Positions 1 to 5,833 of a stretch of 5,887 bases of DNA are shown in pieces. This stretch comes from Gammaproteobacteria bacterium (lineage in GTDB: Bacteria > Pseudomonadota > Gammaproteobacteria > Coxiellales > Coxiellaceae). Location: contig JAJFJO010000208.1 in the NCBI GenBank assembly GCA_021774015.1, positions 1 to 5,887 on the forward strand, read 5' to 3'. How positions within the stretch are numbered: the stretch's first letter is position 1; the number at the start of each line of letters is the position of its first letter. A program made the position numbers and the translations under genes. The notes beneath the pieces are model-generated. The model did no database searches. It was not told the origin of the DNA and worked only from the letters and a program-made list of their open reading frames with translations.

Positions 1-1087
1 AAGCATCGCTATCTTTTTGGTATTCATAAGCAACAAAATTACTCAATACCTTACCTATTTTTTGTTGGCTTAATAAGATATTACCATGATCTTCTCGCAT
101 GGTGACATCCATCGTTTTAACCATTCCTTGCAGAGCATCTATCGCTTCTCGCTCACTTTTCATTTGTGACAACATATCTTGTTGGAATTGCATCGCATTG
201 ATTTTGATGTCTTTGATCATATCATTTGCACCCTTAATCAATCCTTGGTTGTAACGAGTGTCTTGGATCAACTCAACATTTTGTTGCTGCAGCGTTCTAA
301 ATTGTTCGTTCATACTATCAAGAGTTGCTTCAACGGATGCGAGCTTACTATTAACTCGGGAGAACCCAGCCTCCATCGTACTACGTAATAAATCGCTTTG
401 TAACTGGACTGCTGCGAACGTTAGTAAGCCAGAATTTGTTAGATCGCCGCTTTCTATACCACTGACTGCAATAAACCTAGTTATAAATCTATCACCCGCT
501 TCAATTTTTTGATCCGGGCTATAAGTTTTCCATGTTTCCATAGCTGTACGATATTCTGTTAGAAAACGTTTGATTTTCGGACGTACAATTAACCATTCAT
601 TGGCCTTTTCTTTGGCCATACCAATAACCATACTACCGATGGCTCCACCAGCCCATTTCGCAAATTTGGATCGAATCAATTTACTGCCAACTTTACCGGC
701 AAGCGAAACACCTAAAACGGTAACACCTTCACCTACAGCTGAAGATTCTGCCAATAGCAATGCACCATCAAGAAGCAAGAAAGGTAATATTCTTCTGCGA
801 CTATCGCTAGTATCAGCAATAGTACGACGCGATTGAGCTGCCTCTTGGGCCTCAGCTTTACAAGAAAATTGGGTGAAAACAACGTCATCAAGAATGTCAT
901 CTAGAAAAATGACATCCTCAGTTAAGCGTTCTAGACCGTTCAAGTCCGTATTTATAGTATCATCAGAAAGATATTTTTTCTTTTCGATTGCCACCTGCAT
1001 TTGTTGGCGCAGCGCATCATAATCAGCTAGCGTGACGTTTGTGATCAAAGGAAGTGCAGTTGTTCTTAAGTCTGTTGATTTAGGCAT
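1..1087 (-). CDS. Unrecognised helical protein with central hydrophobic region (3' end missing)
   Basis: An open frame runs on the minus strand from an ATG at 1087-1085 to the window edge without a stop, giving 362 residues of a longer protein. A Shine-Dalgarno GGAG (1097-1100) lies 9 bases before the ATG, which fixes the start (MPKSTDLRTT...). There is no signal peptide. Residues 1-98 are polar and acidic. Residues 100-133 (from ILPFLLLDGALLLAE) and 145-158 (WAGGAIGSMVIGMA) are hydrophobic and Gly/Ala-rich, separated by a basic stretch (KVGSKLIRSKFAK). Residues about 228-350 are rich in Gln, Glu, Lys, Met and Leu with almost no Pro, as in a long helix or coiled coil. I do not recognise the family. 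A hydrophobic hairpin next to long helices resembles the general layout of alpha-helical pore-forming toxins, but also of membrane-associated coiled-coil proteins; this is only an analogy. It is transcribed divergently from the luxR-type gene, so quorum control is possible. The plus-strand open frames in this stretch are shadows. Confidence 0.85.
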   Translation of the reverse strand, partial: MPKSTDLRTTALPLITNVTLADYDALRQQMQVAIEKKKYLSDDTINTDLNGLERLTEDVIFLDDILDDVVFTQFSCKAEAQEAAQSRRTIADTSDSRRRILPFLLLDGALLLAESSAVGEGVTVLGVSLAGKVGSKLIRSKFAKWAGGAIGSMVIGMAKEKANEWLIVRPKIKRFLTEYRTAMETWKTYSPDQKIEAGDRFITRFIAVSGIESGDLTNSGLLTFAAVQLQSDLLRSTMEAGFSRVNSKLASVEATLDSMNEQFRTLQQQNVELIQDTRYNQGLIKGANDMIKDIKINAMQFQQDMLSQMKSEREAIDALQGMVKTMDVTMREDHGNILLSQQKIGKVLSNFVAYEYQKDSDA

Positions 1088-1295
1088 TTTTGTATTCTCC
1101 ATATTATGTGATTTAGGTTGTAAATTTGAAAACGATATAGAAATTTATTTTAAAAAACACCTTTAGCAAGATATTTTACATTGCCCAAAAAGCAAGCTCG
1201 TGAAGTATTGGCTTGTAATTACTCACACCCCTCTCCTCCAAGAAATTTCAATTTAAATATCATGAGCAATACAATACGGTAAATGTAAGTTGAGC

Positions 1296-1315
1296 ACACT
1301 CGCCCAGGTGAGGGG
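1296..1315. promoter_or_regulatory. Candidate lux-box-like dyad upstream of luxR
   Basis: A GC-rich imperfect inverted repeat stands out in AT-rich DNA. Its core ctcgcccaggtgag (1299-1312) reads CTCnCCnnGGnGAG, and the extended 20-bp site matches in 6 of 10 positions per half. It ends just before the proposed -35 box at 1316, and its centre (about 1305.5) falls about 45 bases before the expected transcription start. LuxR-type activators classically bind 20-bp dyads centred near -42. The sequence is not the Vibrio lux box consensus. A second copy of the right half-site, in the opposite orientation (CCCCTCTCCT, 9 of 10 matches), lies at 1228-1237. The role is inferred from position and symmetry only. 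Confidence 0.35.
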
Positions 1316-1344
1316 TTGTAATAAATTAATTTTTATGGTATAAG
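1316..1344 (+). promoter_or_regulatory. Candidate sigma70 promoter of luxR
   Basis: TTGTAA (1316-1321) and TATAAG (1339-1344) are separated by 17 bases, and TGG directly before the -10 hexamer gives an extended -10 (TGn) element. Transcription would start near 1350-1352. That is at or past the GTG at 1350, so it supports the TTG start at 1365 and a very short leader. No equally good promoter was found for the divergent minus-strand gene in 1088-1300. Confidence 0.4.
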
Positions 1345-1364
1345 TATCGGTGGAGGTGCTGGAT

Positions 1365-2102
1365 TTGAATTTCAATGACTGCATAAAGGCTATGAGACTC
1401 GCAAATCATGAAAGTGAAGTGGGAGAATTACTGTACGACTTAATTAGAACATATAATCTCAGTAAGTTTTCCTATATCTGTATCCCCAAAGACATAGCTG
1501 TAAATTCAAGCAGCAAACCTTATGCGATTGATAGTTATCCTGAAGAATGGAGGAAAATATACACTTGCAATAAGTATGCCAGTACTGACCCAGTTCTATC
1601 TAACATCCAATCATATAGAAGCCCACAAATATGGGGTGAATATCTAAAAAACGAGTTGCTATCTGACCAGCAACTTGAAATACTTGAGGAAGCAAAAATA
1701 TATGGCATTTATAATGGAATAACAACAACGATAAATTCATCCACTAACGAAATAAATAACCTTACTTTTTTGTTTAGCGAAGACCACATTCCAGATAAAA
1801 ACCATCTTGAAAAAATGCGTGATGCCATGCCAATATTGACCGCATTAATTGGAATAAAATTGCGGGAGTTTAAAACATATAATTTATGTCAAAAGCAATT
1901 AACCGACAGAGAGATCGAATGCTTAATTTGGACTTCTCGTGGGAAAACTGTACCTGAAATATCGATAATACTAGGGGCTACTGAAAATACAATAAAGAGT
2001 CATCTCAAGAAAATATTGATGAAATTAAATGTGGCGACAAAAACTGAGGCAGTCGCTAAAGCAATACTCTTTAATGTGGTTCTCCCAACAGATATTTTGT
2101 AA
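1365..2102 (+). CDS. LuxR-type quorum-sensing transcriptional regulator
   Basis: This is an acyl-homoserine-lactone-type regulator of 245 residues, the usual family size. The N-terminal autoinducer-binding domain (about 15-165) keeps the six signature positions known from TraR/LuxR: W62, Y66, D75, P76, W90 and G118. The C-terminal GerE/LuxR helix-turn-helix (about 178-240) keeps the three others: E183, L187 and G193 (LTDREIECLIWTSRGK, then the recognition helix around ENTIKSHLKKIL). All nine being present points to a ligand-responsive DNA-binding protein rather than a degenerate orphan. An upstream in-frame GTG at 1350 would add five residues but has no ribosome binding site. GGAGG at 1352-1356 sits 8 bases before the TTG at 1365, so TTG is preferred. 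A LuxI-like gene follows 29 bases downstream on the same strand, probably in one operon. The signal and the targets cannot be read from sequence. Confidence 0.93.
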   Translation: MNFNDCIKAMRLANHESEVGELLYDLIRTYNLSKFSYICIPKDIAVNSSSKPYAIDSYPEEWRKIYTCNKYASTDPVLSNIQSYRSPQIWGEYLKNELLSDQQLEILEEAKIYGIYNGITTTINSSTNEINNLTFLFSEDHIPDKNHLEKMRDAMPILTALIGIKLREFKTYNLCQKQLTDREIECLIWTSRGKTVPEISIILGATENTIKSHLKKILMKLNVATKTEAVAKAILFNVVLPTDIL

Positions 2103-2131
2103 CATACACTCTTAAGAATGGTGAAATCACT

Positions 2132-3205
2132 ATGTATAAAATAAAAACATTAAGCCCCGGCGAAAAAGCAAACGCACAAGCTCTGCTATATGAAACTTAC
2201 GTTCTTGAATATAAATATTCCCCCAAGAAAAATAATCCATCAGAGCAAACTATTATTACTGACACTAATGGAAGAAAATTATTAATAGATAAATTTGATA
2301 GAGATGCAATCTGGCTTGGAGTTTTTCATCACAACAAGATGATTGCTTGCATGAGGCTAGCTAGCACCGTCAATGGTCGTTACGACATAGAAGATTATTG
2401 CCCGGATTTTTCAAAATTGGATATTCGGAGTGATCCAGAAATGTTCGAGGCCTCAAGAGCTGCAACACGCCGAGAATACAGAAACAAAGGCATTCATACG
2501 TTACTATCTCTTGCAGTTTTCGTATTCTGTAATCTTGAGAAGAAATCTGTTTTTGCAACCACTCCAATTAGATTTTTACAAGATCAATATCAAAAATTAG
2601 GTATACGCTGCATAGAAAATATAAGCTTTAAATATGATACCACTGATCACAAACCAGTCAAATTATACTATGCAAAATTTTCAGAAAACCCTAGAGAAAA
2701 TGAAATGGATAAAATCATCAAGGCTATTCAGTCTACTATTTCAGAAAAACCCAATGAGGCGAGGTTATTATTTTGCTTTAGTGGCTATAAAATGAAATAT
2801 GATGGGCGCAGATGGAGTACGGAAACTAATTGTGACAAGCAAGACCCACCATCAGGCCAGCTTAATCAAACTACCCACTCAAACACATTGTTCCCTTCTC
2901 GCGATAAAACCACAGCATTTGCAGACCAGAAGATTGGACCCGTTGCTATAACTTCATCCGCTGCGATTGCTGCAGCTACAGCTATTATTGCAGCAAGGAG
3001 GACTAATACGTATCAACCTTGTGTTACTAGATCAACTTCAAATGCAACACATAGATCTTTCAGAGAGAATTTTTTTAGGTTAGCGAGAGCTAGAACCTCA
3101 ATTCGACTTACTGCCGCTATTGGAGCTGGTTTTTTTCTATTTAAACAAATCTCTACATCCTCAGAATCTCGAGCTAAACCCACGTTAAGACCCCCTCGAC
3201 AATAA
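2132..3205 (+). CDS. Divergent LuxI-like acyl-signal synthase with long C-terminal extension
   Basis: Residues about 1-200 resemble the autoinducer synthase fold (a GNAT relative that joins an acyl group from acyl-ACP or acyl-CoA to an amino-acid-type acceptor such as S-adenosylmethionine). The core signature is present: D53-x-x-D56 (IDKFDRDAIWLGVF), R75 in IACMRL, and E106-x-x-R109 (FEASRAATRREYRNKG), matching D45/D48, R68 and E97/R100 of EsaI. The N-terminal Arg-x3-Phe-x5-Trp signature is not: the aligned stretch LLYETYVLEYKY has L19, Y23 and Y29. The substrate may therefore differ from a classical homoserine lactone; an N-acyl amino acid synthase (FeeM-like) or another GNAT are alternatives. 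The protein has 357 residues against about 190-220 for LuxI. The extra tail has a polar linker (about 228-268), an Ala-rich hydrophobic stretch (270-288) followed by RR, an Arg-rich stretch (309-325) and a second short hydrophobic stretch (326-337). GGTGA at 2120-2124 lies 7 bases before the ATG. Pairing with luxR supports a signal-making role. Confidence 0.78.
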   Translation: MYKIKTLSPGEKANAQALLYETYVLEYKYSPKKNNPSEQTIITDTNGRKLLIDKFDRDAIWLGVFHHNKMIACMRLASTVNGRYDIEDYCPDFSKLDIRSDPEMFEASRAATRREYRNKGIHTLLSLAVFVFCNLEKKSVFATTPIRFLQDQYQKLGIRCIENISFKYDTTDHKPVKLYYAKFSENPRENEMDKIIKAIQSTISEKPNEARLLFCFSGYKMKYDGRRWSTETNCDKQDPPSGQLNQTTHSNTLFPSRDKTTAFADQKIGPVAITSSAAIAAATAIIAARRTNTYQPCVTRSTSNATHRSFRENFFRLARARTSIRLTAAIGAGFFLFKQISTSSESRAKPTLRPPRQ

Positions 3206-3342
3206 AAGGTCGACTGAGTTTTGTTAAAACAATTTAAAGGCATCTATTTTCCCGGGTAAAGCTAAAGAATACTTATCAGTTAACCTTAGATGAGAAGAAG
3301 ATGTGTTTGCTCAAGCCATTCATCAACTATTAAACCTTAATT

Positions 3343-4629
3343 TTAAACCAGATAAGAAAAAAACTTATTCGCACTAACTATCAGAAGTTGCCAATCATCT
3401 TGTTTGTACACCTTAAATACATTTTCCTTTGACGTGATTTGTACGGCTCGGTCACATTTTAGATGCTTCATAAAAGCCTTCCAGTTAGGCGATGGTTTAT
3501 CATCGTTTAATTTGACCTCAATCGGGAACCAAGGTTTATTATTTTTCATTACTAAAAAATCAATTTCTTTTTTTTCTTTGTTTCTAATATATTTTAAATC
3601 ATAAGTGCCATAACCCGTATCACTCAGATAATGCACATATTTTAAAAGATGCGACGCAGTCATGTTTTCAAAACGGGCACCTTCATTTTCAACCTCACTC
3701 CAATCCCACAAATAAAGCTTACCTTCTTTTTTGATGGATCGTGGTAATGAGTTTGAGAAAGGCTTTATTTCATAACAATAAAACAATTCTTTTAAATACT
3801 TTATCCAATGCTTTACCGTATTGAATGCAACCTCTAAATCTTCAGCCAATGAATTAATACTTAATGGGCTAGCAACACGTTCAGGCAAAAGGCTAGCCAG
3901 CATTTCTACTTGGCTTAATTCAAGTAAGCGACTAAGATCACGCAAGTCTTCTCTGATCAGGCGTTCTATGCGACTACGTTGCCATAAATTTAATGTGCGC
4001 ACGGATTGTGATATCAAAGGTTCGGGGAATCCACCAAACCGATCTAATTGCGATAATATTTCTTGGCTACCCATTAAATGTGATTGACCATCTTCAAACA
4101 ACAGATCTAACAAATTATCTGGGTGGATGAAGGGTTCTGAAAAACTTGCTCCTAATTCTCTAAGAGAAAAAGGGTGTAAGCGGAAATTATGATACCGACC
4201 AAGCAAACTATCACTACTTCGGCGATAAATATTAAGTTTAGCACTGCCCGTCACAATAATATCACACGGACTTTGTAACGTGTCATAAATACCTTTTACG
4301 CTACGCTTCCAAGATTTTGCTTTATGGATTTCACCTAAGATAATCAGTGGTTTATTTTCAGATGACGTTTTCGGTATAACCTGTGCCGGATCTTTAGACC
4401 AAAGACGCCGAAATTTTGTTTCATCCCAGTTGTAGTAGTTTCCTACACCACGTTCAGCTAGCATGGCCTTTGTGAAGGTGGTTTTTCCGACCTGTCTTGG
4501 ACCAGAAATAAAGGCCATTTTGCCACTCTCAAAGCAAAGCTCAGTCAGGTCTGAAAGTAAGTATCTCATTCTATTCATGCTGACCATATTAACGGTACCC
4601 TGCAATATGGTCAATATTTTTTCGACCAT
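3343..4629 (-). CDS. AAA+ ATPase of the AAA_14/DUF4143 type
   Basis: The 428-residue protein has the standard layout of this common but poorly understood prokaryotic family. Walker A is GPRQVGKT (43-50). The Walker B region is LIILGEIHKA (95-104), where family members usually have LDEIHK, so the Asp is Gly99 here while E100 is kept. A TGSAKLNIYRR segment (127-137) and GRYHNFRLHPFSLREL (144-159) follow, both typical. FGGFPEPL is at 198-205, a winged-helix-like DUF4143 part at about 255-290, and a PD-(D/E)xK-like end has E355-I-D357 and E371-V-K373. No membrane segments or signal peptide are visible. The ATG at 4629 has no ribosome binding site and lies inside the palindrome array. The ATG at 4587 (residue 15) has AGGG 10 bases upstream and is closer to the usual family start, so the real protein may be 414 residues. 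The gene follows lpxC in the same direction, and its 3' end faces the LuxI-like gene. Its cellular role is unknown. Confidence 0.92.
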   Translation of the reverse strand: MVEKILTILQGTVNMVSMNRMRYLLSDLTELCFESGKMAFISGPRQVGKTTFTKAMLAERGVGNYYNWDETKFRRLWSKDPAQVIPKTSSENKPLIILGEIHKAKSWKRSVKGIYDTLQSPCDIIVTGSAKLNIYRRSSDSLLGRYHNFRLHPFSLRELGASFSEPFIHPDNLLDLLFEDGQSHLMGSQEILSQLDRFGGFPEPLISQSVRTLNLWQRSRIERLIREDLRDLSRLLELSQVEMLASLLPERVASPLSINSLAEDLEVAFNTVKHWIKYLKELFYCYEIKPFSNSLPRSIKKEGKLYLWDWSEVENEGARFENMTASHLLKYVHYLSDTGYGTYDLKYIRNKEKKEIDFLVMKNNKPWFPIEVKLNDDKPSPNWKAFMKHLKCDRAVQITSKENVFKVYKQDDWQLLIVSANKFFSYLV

Positions 4630-4696
4630 TTTTCAGGTAGTCTGCAATATGGTCGGTATTTTTTCGACCACTTTGCAGGTAGTCTGCAATATGGTC
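4582..4696. repeat. Three 31-bp palindromes with exact 42-bp period at the ATPase start
   Basis: Three inverted repeats lie at 4582-4612, 4624-4654 and 4666-4696. Each starts with gacca and ends with aatatggtc, and they are separated by 11-base T-rich spacers. The first has perfect 9-bp arms (gaccatatt / aatatggtc). The other two have longer imperfect arms that reach into cag/ctg. Half-sites repeat at exactly 42-base steps (4582, 4624, 4666), which is four helical turns, so bound dimers would sit on one face of the DNA. The array covers both candidate ATPase start codons (4629 and 4587) and the region just upstream, fitting an operator for self-control or a translation-blocking RNA structure. 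Because 42 is a multiple of three, frames through it encode repeated peptides; the plus-strand open frame here is a shadow. Confidence 0.85.
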
Positions 4697-4771
4697 GTAT
4701 TTTGAAGGGCGCTCTCCTGCCTGAAGGCAACTCCAAAGCAGCAATAGTGAAGGCGAATAAAAAGAGGGGTA

Positions 4772-5683
4772 TTAAGATTCAGTCAACGGCTGTAAAAATC
4801 TTACTGGCACCTGATCAGGGTCTTCAAACGTAACAATATCGTATGCCTTTTCATCAGCAAGTAGCTTCAGTAATAAACGATTATTCAGCGCATGACCGGA
4901 CTTATGCCCAGCAAATGACCCTATCATGCTGTAACCTAATAAATAGAGATCACCAACAACGTCTAAAATTTTATGGCGAACACATTCGTCAATATAGCGC
5001 AAACCATCTTGGTTCATCACTTTAAATTCATCGATAACGACCGCGTTATCTAAGCTGGCGCCACGCGCTAAATTGTTTTTGCGGATATATTCATAGTCCG
5101 ATAAAAATCCATACGTACGTGCACGTGCAATGTCTTTAACATACGAATGCATGGAAAAATCAAACGACACATTTTGGTTGTTTTTATCAAATACCGGGTG
5201 GTCATACTCAATAGAGAAATTAACAACAAAACCATTATGTGGCTCTAATGCAACGCGCTTTTCACCCTCTTCAATCGTTACTTTCCTTTTAATACGGATA
5301 AATTTCTTTGGCGCTTCTTGCTCAACAATACCTGCCGATTGAATCAAAAATACAAACGGACCTGCGCTACCATCCATGATCGGTAACTCAGGGGAATTAA
5401 TGTCAACATACGCATTATCAATTCCCAAACCAGCCATAGCAGACAACAAGTGCTCAACAGTGGCAATACGCACATTGTCTTTTGCTAAACAGGTTGAAAG
5501 TGTTGTATCACCCACATTACTCGCAACGGCTTTGATATCAACAGGTGTATCCAAATCTGTGCGGCAAAATACAATACCAGTATTAGCTGGGGCTGGACGC
5601 AATGTGATAAAGACTTTATCACCGGTGTGTACTCCAACACCTGTTGCCCTAATCGAATTTTGTAATGTGCGTTGGTAAATCAT
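4772..5683 (-). CDS. lpxC: UDP-3-O-acyl-N-acetylglucosamine deacetylase LpxC
   Basis: LpxC is the cytoplasmic zinc amidase that removes the acetyl group from UDP-3-O-acyl-GlcNAc, the committed step of lipid A synthesis. The 303-residue protein is full length (E. coli 305) and begins with the typical MIYQRTLQNSIRATGVGVHTG. The zinc ligands are H78 (in TVEHLLSAMAGLGIDN), H237 and D241 (in VRHKILDVVGD). The catalytic residues E77, K238 and H264 (in AGHKSGHALNN) are all present. PELPIMDGSAGPF at 98-110 is also characteristic. AGGA at 5696-5699 lies 12 bases before the ATG, a little far. The C-terminus (VRFLQPLTES) is polar and lacks the nonpolar LAxx-type end that marks E. coli LpxC for FtsH degradation, so turnover control may differ. 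It lies downstream of ftsZ on the same strand, as in other gammaproteobacteria. Confidence 0.98.
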   Translation of the reverse strand: MIYQRTLQNSIRATGVGVHTGDKVFITLRPAPANTGIVFCRTDLDTPVDIKAVASNVGDTTLSTCLAKDNVRIATVEHLLSAMAGLGIDNAYVDINSPELPIMDGSAGPFVFLIQSAGIVEQEAPKKFIRIKRKVTIEEGEKRVALEPHNGFVVNFSIEYDHPVFDKNNQNVSFDFSMHSYVKDIARARTYGFLSDYEYIRKNNLARGASLDNAVVIDEFKVMNQDGLRYIDECVRHKILDVVGDLYLLGYSMIGSFAGHKSGHALNNRLLLKLLADEKAYDIVTFEDPDQVPVRFLQPLTES

Positions 5684-5714
5684 CTAGTTATATTATCCTG
5701 TTGAGAAGGCGCGC

Positions 5715-5723
5715 ATTGTAGCA
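5715..5723 (-). promoter_or_regulatory. Candidate extended -10 promoter of lpxC
   Basis: Read on the minus strand this is TGCTACAAT, an extended -10 element (TGn plus TACAAT). No convincing -35 lies 16-18 bases upstream, which is tolerated for extended -10 promoters. Transcription would start near 5708, leaving a leader of about 25 bases that contains the AGGA ribosome binding site. A weaker pair, TTGCTG (5807-5812) and TATAAC (5786-5791) with a 15-base spacer, lies further upstream. Confidence 0.4.
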
Positions 5724-5733
5724 CCCAAAACGA

Positions 5734-5779
5734 ATTCCGGCTATACCCCTGGGGAAAAACCCCAAAAGTAATCCGGAAT
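5734..5779 (-). other. Nested inverted repeat between ftsZ and lpxC (possible attenuator or weak terminator)
   Basis: Perfect 7-bp outer arms (attccgg 5734-5740, ccggaat 5773-5779) enclose a second perfect hairpin, tgggg-aaaaa-cccca (5750-5764). On the minus strand the outer stem is followed by TCGTTTTGGG, a short T run, so the element could partly end ftsZ transcription before the lpxC promoter. The T run is too short for a confident intrinsic terminator. Confidence 0.4.
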
Positions 5780-5833
5780 CAATAGGTTATATGTGCACTT
5801 TGAAGTCAGCAATCCTTATTCCTCAAACGCCCC

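Noticed and set aside
179..836. Three plus-strand open frames
   Set aside because: They lie opposite the long minus-strand gene, which has a good ribosome binding site and an unbroken frame to the window edge.
1222..1318. acccctc (1227-1233) and gaggggt inverted repeat flanking the luxR upstream region
   Set aside because: Only 7 bp match exactly at about 80 bases distance; used only as part of the half-site observation, not as a mobile element end.
3218..3230. gtttt-gtt-aaaac hairpin after the LuxI-like gene as a terminator
   Set aside because: It has only five mostly A-T pairs and no T run, so it is too weak to call.
3013..3243. Minus-strand open frame of 76 codons with a GGGA before its ATG
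   Set aside because: It overlaps the 3' end of the LuxI-like gene almost entirely, shows no recognisable domain, and the plus-strand frame is continuous with a conserved enzyme.
4463..4705. Plus-strand open frame with repeated CNMVxIFST peptide
   Set aside because: The peptide repeats only reflect the 42-bp DNA repeat, and the rest lies opposite the ATPase.
4582..4707. CRISPR array
   Set aside because: The intervals between copies are near-identical 11-base spacers, not unique spacers of CRISPR length, so this is a tandem palindrome array.
4708..4771. TGCC-TTCA-GGCA hairpin after lpxC as a terminator
   Set aside because: The stem has four pairs and there is no T run.
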